Source of the DNA: Pectinophora gossypiella
Taxonomy: Eukaryota > Arthropoda > Insecta > Lepidoptera > Gelechiidae
DNA length: 64,000 bases
Assembly: GCF_024362695.1 (NCBI RefSeq)
Contig: NC_065412.1
Coordinates: 3,533,992-3,597,991 of the forward strand
Reading direction: 5' to 3'
The number at the start of each line of letters is the position of its first letter. Positions within the stretch are counted from its first letter, which is position 1. Shown here in pieces: positions 20,131-30,432 of this stretch. The position numbers and the translations under genes are program-made. Under the pieces are notes generated by a model. The model saw nothing but the letters and a program-made list of their open reading frames with translations. It searched no databases and was not told the DNA's origin.

Positions 20131-23100
20131 ATGTCAAACAATGAAGATAATGGTAACACGTTGTCGAATGTTCCAGTCGCCTTTGCAGGACAAAATATTG
20201 AGAAACTGCGCGGCGTGGAAAATTACCATGTGTGGAAATATCAGATGAAGCTTTTGCTAACTTTGGAGGGCCTATGGAAAACTGTAGAAGGAACGGATAC
20301 CGACACCACGCGCGACGGTCGTGCTTTGGCCCGCATCGGATTGAGTGTTATGTCCTCATGTCATCAACACGTTCGTGATGCTAATACAGCTAAGGAGGCA
20401 TGGACTAACCTCGAGAAAATATTTCAGGACAAAGGTCTGTATAGGCGTGTTTTGCTATTGCGTCAGCTACACAGAATTGAATACTGTCAGTTCGGTTCAA
20501 TGTCTCGCTATATAGAATCTGTAATGAATTTGGTTTGCCAGTTAGCTGACATTGGTAAAGTCATCGAGGACAAAGAAATTGCCGAACTTCTTCTAAGTGG
20601 TTTGCCTGAAGAATTTGATGCTTTGGTTTCTAACTTGGAAACTGCCTGCATGACCAATAGTGATTTAAGCAGTGAGATTGTTCGCTCACGGTTACTGCAA
20701 GAGGAATCTAGAAAAAGAAAATCTGACAACACGGAGAATGCTGCTTTTTATACAAACAAGAAGAATTATTCATCCAGTACGAGCGGAGTCGTGAAGAAGA
20801 TTGTGTGTCACTACTGCGGGAAGCAAGGTCACATCAAGAGCAAGTGCTACAAGATGCGACGTGATAAGAAGAGTGATCACAAGCCCGTCAATCACTCACT
20901 CCTCGCTACGGGAATGGAGACAACCGCTTTCTTCGTGAAGAGTTGTGACTGGTATATTGATTCCGGTTGTTCCAATCATCTGTGTAACAATAAGGAATTG
21001 ATGAGCAACTATAAGGAGATCAAAGGGAACAAGATCTTACTAGCAAATAACGAGTCTCTAGCTGCAGAGGGTGTTGGTGAAATCCAATTGGATGATTCAT
21101 TTGGATCCAAGATTGAAAAGGTATTATTTGTTCCTAACTTGACTACTAATTTACTGTCTGTAAGTAGGCTAACCGAGAAGGGTTTGACTGTGGTGTTCAA
21201 TAAGAATAGATGTAATATTTATAAAGATTGTAAAGTTCTTGGCAACCCGATTACCTCCGCATCTAGTTTTAATGGTCTTTATAAATGGGATAGGTATAGT
21301 CTAGCTGGTACTTCGCAAAAAGTGCACTCAATGTTCTTGTGTGATAGACAAGAAGCAGGTAGTGCTAAGGTCGCTGCCTCTGTGCCGATGTTGCCAATGG
21401 AGGTCTGGCACAGGCGCTTGGGGCATTTAGGGGTAAAGGGAATGTGTGCTTTAAAGGACGATCTAGCAACTGGATTGTGTTTTCAGGTTTGTAAAGATGT
21501 CAAGTGCGAAACCTGTCTGCTTGGGAAGCAAGCTGCCTTGCCGTTCCCCGCCGACGAGGTTGCACGTGCTACTTGTCCCTTAGAAATAATCCACAGTGAT
21601 GTCGCTGGCCCTATGCAAGAGGCAAGCTTTGGAGGTGCGAAGTACATGGTGACGTTCACAGATGACTTCACAAGGAAGACATACGCATATTTGATGAAGA
21701 ATAAATCGGAGGTAATGCATCATTTTATTACATTTAAAAATGAAGTAGAAAAACAATTGGGGTTGCATATCAAAATTTTACGTTCCGACAATGGGTCTGA
21801 GTACTGTAATAGTAGGTTTGCTGAATTTTTAAGAAAAGAGGGGATCATTCATCAAACTACTGTGCCTTATTGCCCGCAGCAGAATGGTGTGTCTGAGCGA
21901 TTAAATAGGACGCTTTTGGACAAAGCGAGATGCTTATTAATTGATGCTGGTCTCTGCCCGCGCTTTTGGGGGGAAGCGGTTATGACTGCTGTCTATTTAA
22001 AGAATAGAAGTCCCACAGCTGCTTTGGCGGGACATACACCTGAGGGGTTGTGGACTGGATCACGGCCGGATCTTAGTCACCTTCACATTTTTGGATGCAT
22101 CGCATATTCGCTTATACCTAAAGAAAAACGTCGTAAATTGGATGCTAGGAGCAAGGCTTACATTTTTGTTGGTTATAGTACTACTAGTAAAGGTTATAGA
22201 TTGCTGGACCCCTTGAACCCTCATAAAGTAATTGTGTCTAGGAATGTGGTTTTTATAGAGAATAAATATTACAAGGACATGGCAAATATTAATTTTAATG
22301 AATTATATAATGATAATAATTTATATTATGAATGTGACATTTCTAATAATTATACAAATGACAATAATAATTTATCTAACGGTGTTTGTGATGTCCCTAA
22401 TATTGATAATGAAGACGTGAATAATGGTCAGACTTATGAAAATGAAATATTAAAATGTAATCCCATGCATTTTTCAGATGGAAGCGACGAAGAGTTCTGT
22501 ACTGGCAGTGAAGATGATGAAGAGCAGGACAATGCAGCGCTTGGCTTGAATAATTCGCTGCGTGCCCCCGCGCCGCAGCCGTCATCTGCAGGGGAAGCTG
22601 TGCCCGCGCCTAGCACATCCGTTGCTCCATCTACGAGACCTGTACGTTCTACTAGGTCTAAACCGCCGTTAAGGTATACTGACTTTGATACAGACTTTTC
22701 TATGGTCGCACGTGAGGTTCCTGAGGAAAGTTCAGTTACCCCTCAGTCATACGAAGAGGCCATGAACAGTGCACAGTGTGCTGAATGGTCTGCTGCCATG
22801 AAGAGTGAGTATGACTCTCTAATAGCTAATAAAGTGTGGGTATTAGTTGATAGGCCTCATGACAAAAATATAGTCAAATGTAAATGGGTTTATAGGACAA
22901 AAACGGATGCGTCAGGTAACTTTATGAAATTCAAAGCGCGTCTCGTTGCCAAGGGTTTTACTCAAATTCACGGTGTGGACTTTGAGGAGACATTTTCACC
23001 TGTAGTAAGACATAGTACCATGCGAATTTTATTTTCTTTAGCATGTGAATTAAATTTAAATATTGAACATCTTGATGTAGCTACTGCTTTTCTCAATGGT

Positions 23101-24273
23101 GAGCTGAAAGAAACCATTTATATGGATCAGCCACCTGGCTTTCATAATGGTGACAAAGATAAGGTTTGTCTGTTGCAAAAAGGTATTTATGGCCTTAAGC
23201 AAGCTAGTAGAATTTGGTATGAAAAGGTAAATAAACTATTGTGTGAGAATGGCTTCCATCAAAGTAAGTTAGAACCATGTATTTATATAAGAAAGACTAG
23301 TGATAAGAAAATGATTGTGATTGCTTTATATGTCGATGACTTTTATATATTTTACAATGACAATTTGCTGAAAGATGAGTTAATTAATTTACTTATAAAA
23401 ACATTTGACTGTAAGAATTTGGGAAATTTAAAAAGTTGTTTGGGAATTAATGTAACTAGAGAGAAAGACATTTTAAGACTTGATCAAAAGGATTATATTA
23501 AGAGACTGCTCAAGCGGTTTGGTATGACAAATTGTAAGCCTGTATCGACGCCCATGGCTGTAAATTATAAGTTTGACGATTCTGATGAAGAGTTATGTGA
23601 CGAAAGGTATAACTATCGCGAGCTTATGGGTTGTCTCATGTACCTTTCGGTCTGCACTAGGCCAGATATTGCTTATGCGTGCAGCCAACTTAGTCAGTAT
23701 AACACCAGGTTCAATCGGAGTCACTGGATCGCGGCAAAGCGCATACTTAGGTATTTATCAGGAACAATTAACTATTCTTTATTATTTGTAAACAGTAATG
23801 GTGAATTGTGTTTAACTGCATACACTGATGCTGATTGGGCCAACGATCCTATTGACAGGCGTTCTTATACTGGTTTTATTGTTAAGCTAGGCAATAACAC
23901 AATCAATTGGGAGTCTAGGAAGCAACGTTGTGTAGCGCTCTCTAGCACAGAGGCTGAATATTTGGCAATTAATGATGTCTGTAAAGATTTATGTTTCATT
24001 AAGAACTTTTTATTTGAAATTTTGAATAGAAACTTAGACATAAAAGTATACAACGATAATCAGAGTGCACACAAGTTGCTACAGGCTAAAGAGTACAGTC
24101 ATAGACGTACTAAGCACATAGATGTAAGGTATCATTATATTAAGGACTTAGTACAGAATAATGTAATCACAGTTAAATACTTACCAACTGAGCATATGAT
24201 TGCAGATGTACTCACCAAACCGTTAGGCTCTAGCAAGCATTCATTGTTTATCCATAGTATGAATCTAGCATAG
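20131..24273 (+). CDS. copia-type Gag-Pol polyprotein, intact
   Basis: A 1380-residue polyprotein that builds the particle and carries out reverse transcription and integration. Gag covers about residues 1-250, with the nucleic-acid-binding zinc knuckle C226, C229, H234, C239. The aspartic protease has its D-S-G triad at 277-279. Integrase has the zinc site H427, H432, C459, C462 and the catalytic triad D490, D553, E589, with the usual 35-residue gap. Reverse transcriptase has D982 and the YVDD box at 1067-1070. RNase H has acidic residues D1233, E1274 and D1309, and a late D1331. All are present, with no stop or frameshift. The start ATGTCAAACAATG at 20131 is the first in-frame one; an ATG at 20123 is out of frame. 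Gag and Pol share one frame, as in Drosophila copia, where extra Gag comes from splicing. A low-complexity Asn/Asp-rich linker lies near residues 730-800 between integrase and RT. Confidence 0.97.
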   Translation: MSNNEDNGNTLSNVPVAFAGQNIEKLRGVENYHVWKYQMKLLLTLEGLWKTVEGTDTDTTRDGRALARIGLSVMSSCHQHVRDANTAKEAWTNLEKIFQDKGLYRRVLLLRQLHRIEYCQFGSMSRYIESVMNLVCQLADIGKVIEDKEIAELLLSGLPEEFDALVSNLETACMTNSDLSSEIVRSRLLQEESRKRKSDNTENAAFYTNKKNYSSSTSGVVKKIVCHYCGKQGHIKSKCYKMRRDKKSDHKPVNHSLLATGMETTAFFVKSCDWYIDSGCSNHLCNNKELMSNYKEIKGNKILLANNESLAAEGVGEIQLDDSFGSKIEKVLFVPNLTTNLLSVSRLTEKGLTVVFNKNRCNIYKDCKVLGNPITSASSFNGLYKWDRYSLAGTSQKVHSMFLCDRQEAGSAKVAASVPMLPMEVWHRRLGHLGVKGMCALKDDLATGLCFQVCKDVKCETCLLGKQAALPFPADEVARATCPLEIIHSDVAGPMQEASFGGAKYMVTFTDDFTRKTYAYLMKNKSEVMHHFITFKNEVEKQLGLHIKILRSDNGSEYCNSRFAEFLRKEGIIHQTTVPYCPQQNGVSERLNRTLLDKARCLLIDAGLCPRFWGEAVMTAVYLKNRSPTAALAGHTPEGLWTGSRPDLSHLHIFGCIAYSLIPKEKRRKLDARSKAYIFVGYSTTSKGYRLLDPLNPHKVIVSRNVVFIENKYYKDMANINFNELYNDNNLYYECDISNNYTNDNNNLSNGVCDVPNIDNEDVNNGQTYENEILKCNPMHFSDGSDEEFCTGSEDDEEQDNAALGLNNSLRAPAPQPSSAGEAVPAPSTSVAPSTRPVRSTRSKPPLRYTDFDTDFSMVAREVPEESSVTPQSYEEAMNSAQCAEWSAAMKSEYDSLIANKVWVLVDRPHDKNIVKCKWVYRTKTDASGNFMKFKARLVAKGFTQIHGVDFEETFSPVVRHSTMRILFSLACELNLNIEHLDVATAFLNGELKETIYMDQPPGFHNGDKDKVCLLQKGIYGLKQASRIWYEKVNKLLCENGFHQSKLEPCIYIRKTSDKKMIVIALYVDDFYIFYNDNLLKDELINLLIKTFDCKNLGNLKSCLGINVTREKDILRLDQKDYIKRLLKRFGMTNCKPVSTPMAVNYKFDDSDEELCDERYNYRELMGCLMYLSVCTRPDIAYACSQLSQYNTRFNRSHWIAAKRILRYLSGTINYSLLFVNSNGELCLTAYTDADWANDPIDRRSYTGFIVKLGNNTINWESRKQRCVALSSTEAEYLAINDVCKDLCFIKNFLFEILNRNLDIKVYNDNQSAHKLLQAKEYSHRRTKHIDVRYHYIKDLVQNNVITVKYLPTEHMIADVLTKPLGSSKHSLFIHSMNLA

Positions 24274-24475
24274 GTGATGGATATGTTATGTACCAAATAG
24301 AGTTGAGTCTCTACGTTGAAGCTCTCTGATGTAATTGATGCTATATTAGGGAACTTCCTGTGTTGTAGAGTTTCCTCTAAAGAATGTAATACCCAATGTT
24401 ATGTTGGCTTGTTAGGTATAAGAATTTTATGTAGTCTCTATCTTTGACACATGGCCTTATAAGCGTGAGGGGAAG
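24274..24475 (+). other. copia 3' untranslated stretch with polypurine tract
   Basis: About 200 bases between the stop and the right LTR. It ends in the purine run GAGGGGAAG at 24467-24475, the expected primer for plus-strand DNA synthesis, directly next to the LTR. Confidence 0.85.
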
Positions 24476-24786
24476 TGTTGGAAATTGACCGTGTATTGAC
24501 CGTGTATGCATCACCCTTATAAGACCATAGATTAATAACATTACTTTTTATGTAGACATATTGTCTTTGCTCCCAACTGTCATTCCTTCTTCTTTGTTCA
24601 ATGTCCGTACCAACTAGTCGACTCTTACGCCTATTTTATTTACGTAATTATATCGTGATATATCGTACAAGCAATATTGTAATCTCAAGTGCCAAAAACG
24701 TTTATTATACGCAGATCAGCTTCATCAGCATATTTGTGTTTTTATTTCATCAAACCAATCGCCGGTCCACGATTTACCTCGCCACA
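24476..24786 (+). repeat. right LTR of the copia element
   Basis: Aligns without a visible difference to the left LTR at an offset of 4840 bases, followed by AAGGG (24787-24791). Confidence 0.96.
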
Positions 24787-24859
24787 AAGGGCCCTATTCA
24801 GTCGCGCCACCAACAAAATGTACGTATGCAATTGTATAAACGCTGCTTTACCAGAGATG

Positions 24860-25085
24860 TTAAAAAGGCCACATCAAAGCAATATTGCTATTTAATTTTG
24901 ACATTTGTTTCAATTGCGCACTTACTTGTATATGCGCAAATGTCATATCTTCCTAAGGCCCGGATTTCCAGACACAATAGTTAAACAATGGGATTAGTAC
25001 TACTAGTAGGGCCGTGGGCCTTAGGAGGATATTGCAATATTGCTTTTTCAGATGAATTGCTTCGATGTGGCCTTTTTAAACCCTC
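24860..25085. mobile_element. foldback MITE next to the copia insertion
   Basis: TTAAAAAGGCCACATCAAAG at about 24859 pairs with TTCGATGTGGCCTTTTTAAA at about 25063, and CCTAAGGCCC near 24953 pairs with GGGCCTTAGG near 25017; AGCAATATTGC-type words also face each other. A single-end relic (CGATGTGGCCATTTTAACCC) is at about 54818-54837. A second pair, TTGCGCACTTACTTG with TATGCGCAA, lies in the left arm. Superfamily unknown. Confidence 0.55.
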
Positions 25086-26040
25086 AGGTGTCAACTGCAT
25101 TAATTTCTTGGTGGCGTGACCGTGGTGGAGCCACAAGGTATCCTAAATAGATATGGCCCTTAGTCGGCTTTCAGACACGCCTGAGTTGAATCCTTTCATT
25201 CAGTCTAGCGAGAAGTTTCCCGAGAAGTAATAAAAGCTACTCAGGCATAACAATCGCTCAAAGAAGTTATATCAAGTACAAACTTTGCACAAGTTGTACT
25301 CGCTCACTCACGGTGACATTTGAAAGTGGATTGTAAGTGTTCATGATACGCTCATGATCGAGAAGCATAAGTACTAACTCATGAAGTACTAACACACCGC
25401 GCCATTGCGTATTTCTGAAGATACTTCACATGCGATTGAAGCCTTTTCATTTTTTACTTTTTTTGTTTTGGTTTTCTCCGAAGGGCAAGGCAATGGGGAA
25501 CTATGTCCATACAGCCAAGTCTTACGTATTTGTTTCTTGATAATGATTAATGAAAAAATGAAAAGTGTTGATGATGAATGATGAAACCTAAGCGCCCACC
25601 CTCGGAGCAGACTTCCGCAAGAAACTTTAGAAAAGTCCGCATAAACTTTCGAGTTATGAAGCGCCTTCGTGCCACGAAGCGAAGATATATAGGCACACTT
25701 TGTTTATTGAATATTCATATAACACTATCGCGAATATTTTTCGACGAACTTAAATGCGATCACAAAACACCACTTCGTATTAATTATTTACATTATTCAA
25801 TGAAGAAAGCAACCAAGTCGTTCACTTTCCCGCCAAAAAATCTGAAGTCTATTCATTCATGTCATCATACTTAGTTGATAATGATATACAAGGAAGTTTC
25901 AGTCATTAAGTCATTACTTAATAAAAAAACATGAAAATTATTAAATTATCAGACCGAGTCCATAAATATATTAGTACTATTGACTTACATGCTAAGTTAG
26001 TAACAAACTAATATTAATAGTGAATAATATTCATAGACTA
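25086..26040. other. unassigned
   Basis: No gene. A 98-codon frame at 25578-25874, rich in basic residues, has no domain I recognise; its composition fits AT-rich chance coding. A GAAGTACTAACNC-type local repeat is present near 25370-25395. Confidence 0.35.
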
Positions 26041-26178
26041 TCACGACGACGGTTTCTCGACGGTTATCGAAAAGACTGGATAGTGCTCGCACAGAACCGG
26101 GATACTTGGAAAAATATGGGGGAGGCCTTTGCTCAGCAGTGGGATCATATAGGCTAATAATAATAATAATTATATTCA
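26041..26178 (+). pseudogene. RTE-clade LINE, last codons of ORF2 and tail
   Basis: One frame ends with the peptide NRDTWKNMGEAFAQQWDHIG and a stop, which matches the characteristic C-terminus of RTE LINE ORF2 proteins (D-R-x-x-W, GEA-x-QQW). An AATAATAAT tail follows. Only the extreme 3' end was inserted. The end is related to, but distinct from, the RTE ends at 28953, 31598 and 42410. Confidence 0.75.
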
Positions 26179-26562
26179 TAACTATTATTAATCATGAGTT
26201 GCTTTACTGTTATTCACTACAATTACTCCCTATTATGATTATTATGTATGTCGTTTCCATATCTCGGGCCCATTGAGTCCCGGACTTTAGGAAGACGTGG
26301 GTGGGAAGTCAATCTAAATGTGTTTTATTATTATTATGTTAAATTTTATAAAATTATTTCAATGTAAATCGTTATGTATAAGGGTTTTATCTCACTAGAA
26401 CACCATGTTTGCATAACCAGCGGGAAATTGTTAGGGATTCAGTTGCTGATAACAATTTGGTTGCGCAACCTGGCGAGGTATCCTTTATACAACTGCATAC
26501 TTACTATTTCATTTTTTTGATGGCGCAAACGTGATGGCACCACCGTCATGTCCGAGTATAAG
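26179..26562. other. unassigned
   Basis: No repeat or coding feature recognised apart from scattered TTATTATTAT runs. Confidence 0.35.
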
Positions 26563-26690
26563 GCAGCCCTTTTTTTTGACGTGACTTATTTTACCGCAGA
26601 TAACATTAACTACTTGGCTGGACAAATGGGGAACGCTGAGGGCTCTCACCCGGTACAACGTTTAAGACAACATGCCTGAGGGTAAAGCGG
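26563..26690 (-). repeat. poly-A-tailed retroelement 3' end (family P)
   Basis: A T-run and GACGTGACTTATTTTACCGC, then TGGCTGGACAAATGGGGAAC, GCTGAGGGCTCTCACCCGGT. Same orientation as 3396-3500. Confidence 0.6.
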
Positions 26691-27199
26691 CCCTTATTTT
26701 AAGTAAAACTTATAGGATTTGAAGTAAGACATGTGTTTATTAAAAAGGATCATACATATTGTTCCAATAAGTAAAGTTATGTTATAATATACGTTATGTC
26801 TTCATTTGGAAATTCATACATAAAATCTATGAAATTTTAAAGAATATTTTCAGAATTTTCAAAACACACATGCAATCAAGCTTAATGATTTTTTAAACGT
26901 GTAAATAATTATTTTTCAGAAAGCTCTCACGAAATTTGATTAATGACTTAGGCAAATGAAGGCAAAAATAACATGGAAAATAAAACTGTTTTTTTTTTGG
27001 TCGCAGATTTCAGACAATGACCTAAGAGTTTGCTTACCCCGGTATTCGACCTCGGTTATCTCCTAAACATCGCTCGTCGAAAGAATGTCATTGAAATATT
27101 TTCTCGTTTCATACTTTTTAGAGCGTGATTTTTCCGACGGATTTGGTTTTTAAACTTTTTTTTTTTCTTTTTGTTATCATTTATATATCTAGGCTTTTA
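26691..27199. other. unassigned, AT-rich
   Basis: Nothing recognised beyond homopolymer runs. Confidence 0.35.
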
Positions 27200-27395
27200 T
27201 GTTGTTCTTGGAGCGAATAAAAAACATAGAACACGTTGAGCTGCTTGTCATCTTTTTAATATGATGGCCAATTGTTTTATGGGCGATAGCCGAATCCCTT
27301 GTCACCTTAAGGTTCATCATATCCACTTTAGGACGTCGTACCAACAGTAACTGTAAGTTGTCTTTGATTACTTGTGACTCTACCTACTCTATTAG
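27200..27395 (+). repeat. LINE 3' end-like repeat (family W), copy 2
   Basis: It shares GAATAAAAAACATAGAACAC, a GAGCTGCTTGTC word, CCACTTTAGGACGTCGTACC and TCTTTGATTACTTGTGACTC with 17325-17600, but is more diverged. A small plus frame begins inside it and is not supported. Confidence 0.5.
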
Positions 27396-28269
27396 GGACT
27401 TTTATTTTTTAGCACAAACTGATCCGAAAATTCAATTTGGTAATACGCCAGCGTTAACCAATCTACCTTTCACTCGCATTCGGTCTAACCTTCGTTTTTC
27501 ATTCTACGTGACTGAAATACGCAAAATCTCTCATCTTTTTTAAATTCTGTGATTGGGTTTCGGTATTATCCAAAAATCGATTTACACCTCTTTATGTGAG
27601 ACATATTTAGATATTCATGTCGTTATAACAATTCTACAGAGCGTTTAATCGAAAAAAAAAACTATTTATCTTGTAAGAATTTATTACTTACCACATTTCA
27701 AGAATATTAATACAATTAAAAATAAGTAAAAAACTAAGTATTTAGTATTTAGGAACAACTGTCTTCAATACAAGTTTTTCGTAGACGTTGCTACGCCGTA
27801 GTCACGTAGCTATACATAGTTCGTAGCAGTAGCACTACACGGATAAATCAAAACAGCATTCACATTCTTTGGTATAAAAATATTCGTTTTAGGTGCATTT
27901 TAAAATAAAAAAGAAATCGAATCAATGCGGCAATTTTAAAACTCCCAGTCTCTATATTGCGAAAATGCAGATTCAAAACAATTTGCATTCAAATTAAAGA
28001 CACTGTTACTATAAGTACAACGTCTTTTTTAAAACTCCTTGCGAATAAAAACGCCCCGTTTAAGCCTCAAATAAAACACTAAATTCAAGCATTAGATTTT
28101 TTTAGGTAAGTAAAAAAACTCGCCCTGAAACTGGAAGTTCCAAATTTAAGTTTCCAAAGATATCCCCGAATATAGAACTTCTTTAATTTTCCTTTTGGCC
28201 TTGTTAAGAGTTCTTTGGGACAAACTTACTTTTTCTTTTAAAATCGAATTAGACTGTTGGAAACTAATA
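27396..28269. other. unassigned, with a TACG-rich dyad
   Basis: About 27784-27835 contains facing CGTAGACGTTGCTACG and CGTAGCAGTAGCACTACACG words, as in small foldback elements, but the ends are unclear. No gene. Confidence 0.35.
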
Positions 28270-28435
28270 GGCTAGATTTCAACTAGTCAAATCTGATACC
28301 TTTTATTAAAGGTCAAACTACGAAATGACTATGGAATTTGTATGAAATAGCAAAAATAGTACTTTGTCACATTTAGGCCTGTCTTTATTTAGAAATCACA
28401 ATTTCATAATTTATCTTTGACCTAGAAAACTACCC
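28270..28435 (+). mobile_element. MITE family M1, internally deleted
   Basis: Left end TTCAACTAGTCAAATCTG, right end ATCTTTGACCTAGAAAACTA plus CCC; the middle keeps ATGGAATTTGTATGAAA and CCTGTCTTTATTTAGAAATC. It supplies the right terminus missing from other copies. Confidence 0.6.
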
Positions 28436-28584
28436 AATAGGGTATCTTAAATAATTGTATTCAATTGATTTAGGTATATTTCACTACTCTTGAATACAAT
28501 ACTACACACTATTACACAGTAACGAGTTACCGATTCGTCACCATAGCAACGCTCTAGTATGCCACGCATAGTACCTATAATATG

Positions 28585-28675
28585 TATTCTATGCACCCAG
28601 TCTTCGCCAGCTATGTTTAAGTCCATGTAATAAGAGGCGAGCCAATTGCCAATAACCGGGCACATAATCTAAAAC
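28585..28675 (+). repeat. dispersed repeat G, fragment
   Basis: GCCAGCTATGTTTAAGTCCA, GTAATAAGAGGCGAGCCAAT and GGGCACATAATCT match the G repeat at 15165-15300 and 41205-41345. Confidence 0.5.
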
Positions 28676-28799
28676 CCAGATATCAATTATCTATATAATA
28701 TAATAATTATCTATATCTATAAACATGAAATAAAAAAATAAAAAATCGAATTCAATAGTTCCACCATATAATATAATCAAACGGTTACTTTATTTACTT

Positions 28800-28952
28800 A
28801 AAAACATAACTAATTTTACGAAACGTCAAATAGAAATGATTCTATTGAATTCCATTCTTGACGTCATCAATAAAAACTATCAACCATCGTACTCCTTGCT
28901 ACTTAATTCATACCTATTATTAAATAGTCAAAATGAAAATTAAGACTTAGTA
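28800..28952. mobile_element. MITE family M2, fragment
   Basis: TTTTACGAAACGTCAAATAG, TTGACGTCATCAATAAAAAC and GTCAAAATGAAAATTAAGAC parallel 13240-13470 and 52560-52790. Confidence 0.45.
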
Positions 28953-29058
28953 TGTAAATGCGGGCAGCGCAGGACCGATCGTCGTGAAGATCCTTGGGGG
29001 AGGCCTATGCCCAGCAGTGGGCGTCGTACGGCTGATAATGATGATGATGATGATGATT
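28953..29058 (+). mobile_element. RTE LINE 3' end with (ATG)n tail
   Basis: GCGGGCAGCGCAGGACCGAT, GTCGTGAAGATCCTTGGGGG, AGGCCTATGCCCAGCAGTGG, GCGTCGTACGGCTGAT and then ATGATGATG. The frame ends in the LGEAYAQQWASYG-type RTE terminus. Only about 90 bases of element were inserted. Confidence 0.7.
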
Positions 29059-29592
29059 TAATTTGTATGTATATACCGATGGTGTATCTTAAATAAATAA
29101 ATAAATAAATAAATGGTAATCTTAGACTAAAATACCCGAATGTTGGAAAAGACGTAATTCTTTATTTTGCCGTACAGTCGGAATGAAAAATGAACGCGTT
29201 TGATGGGCTTGCATGATGAGTCCAGCCAAGGAGTTGATAATAAAGACCGCGACAAAATTCTGAAATTCGAAAGTCAAAGGTAAATGGCCCACACACAAGT
29301 TCATTTTTTTATCAAGATTCCGTAGCAATGGCTGTTGGCTAACTGACCGCAACATGGTAATCGGTGGCCGACAACCATGTCCGGTCTGAGATAACGCAAT
29401 ATCCGACTTTCGGGCAGCACGTCCGGTCATAACTGCGTATAACCGGTAAATACCTATTGATATATATACATATACAAACATATAAATTATGTTTTCTATC
29501 ATATTATATGGGTACTATCAAATACAAGTAAGACAGGATATATAACTTTATTAAAATACATTTTTAAAGTATTTAGAGGACAAGTAACTAAT

Positions 29593-29918
29593 CTTCTTCT
29601 TATCGTGTAGGTTGTGAGGTGGAATACCAACCTCATCAACCCTGGTGTCAGGATTATGATTGAGCCGCCAAAGGCCCCTGACATGTATCACGTAACGATT
29701 ACTCACTTACATCAGTAAATAGTAACCGGGACCCGGCTTAACGTGCTCTCCGAAGCACGGATCATCTTACTTTCGGACAATCAGGTGATCAGCCTGTAAT
29801 GTCCTAACCAAACTAGGGATCACAGAGTGATTTTTGTGATATGTCCCCGCCGGGATTCGAACCCGGGGCCTCCGGATCGTGAGTCCAACGCTCAACCACT
29901 GGACCACAGAGGCCGTTA
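29593..29918 (-). mobile_element. SINE-B, full-length with target duplications
   Basis: An 11-bp duplication AAGTAACTAAT is at 29582-29592 and 29919-29929. On the minus strand the head reads GGTCCAGTGGTTGAGCG (A box) and CCGGGTTCGAATCCCGG (perfect T arm with B box), with anticodon loop CTCACGA, so tRNA-Val(CAC)-like. The central block GTGCTTCGGAGAGCACGTTA is followed by GGGGCCTTTGGCGGC and a 3' end CCACCTCACAACCTACACGA then TAAGAAGAAG. The well-kept tRNA-like head might be miscalled as a tRNA gene, but its acceptor stem does not pair. Confidence 0.82.
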
Positions 29919-30174
29919 AAGTAACTAATATGAAAATTGTATCGTCACTATGGCTATGTGTACCGGGAAATTATTGCAACGTGAGACAGCAACCGCTACT
30001 GTTTAAAGTTCCACTGTCGAGAACCAATCTTGGTTGGTACTCGCCAGTTACTCGCCCAGATGCTTAACGCCGTCAAGACAACCCCGACGTTGACCTGTAC
30101 AGCTGTTCAGTGGCCAAATTCACAGATGTGGCTTTCCGCTATTGTTTGTACTGTTTCTGTTTGTTCGCTTCTCT

Positions 30175-30282
30175 TCTATCGTGTGAATTGTGAGGTGGAG
30201 CACCATTCTAATCAACCCTGGTATCAGGGTAACTATTGAGCCGCCAAAGGCCCCTGACATATCTCATGTAACGACTACTATG
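30175..30282 (-). repeat. SINE-B, 3' fragment
   Basis: Minus-strand copy of the SINE-B tail (TCAACCCTGGTATCAGGGTA, GAGCCGCCAAAGGCCCCTGA). It abuts the MITE at 30289. Short frames across it are artefacts. Confidence 0.7.
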
Positions 30283-30288
30283 CTACTA

Positions 30289-30430
30289 CGGTCACGAGCA
30301 TTCATATGTATACGCTTTGGTACCATGTCACATTAACATTTTTGACAAATGGAACTGTAAATCTCACTAAATGTCAAATATGTTAGTGCGACAGAGTCCT
30401 AAAGTGGGTACATTATATTGCTCATGACTG
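30289..30430 (-). mobile_element. TA-flanked MITE family T, copy 3
   Basis: Starts CGGTCACGAGCATTCATATG after TA (30287-30288) and ends TTGCTCATGACTG before TA (30431-30432). It is the reverse orientation of the copy at 1694-1835, at the same 142-bp length. Confidence 0.7.
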
Positions 30431-30432
30431 TA

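Larger units (their letters stand above)
19636..24786 (+). mobile_element. full-length Ty1/copia LTR retrotransposon
   Basis: A complete 5151-bp element: LTR (19636-19946), tRNA primer site (19947-19960), leader, one Gag-Pol frame (20131-24273), polypurine tract (about 24467-24475) and LTR (24476-24786), flanked by AAGGG. The domain order protease-integrase-RT-RNase H identifies Ty1/copia, since in Gypsy and Bel/Pao the integrase is last. There is no envelope-like frame. I see no difference between the LTRs, so insertion is recent on the evolutionary scale. The right flank begins immediately before a foldback MITE. Confidence 0.97.

Noticed and set aside
29122..29502. 126-codon minus frame
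   Set aside because: No domain, no codon bias that I can see and no homologous copy in the window. AT-rich chance ORF; a distant host exon cannot be fully excluded.
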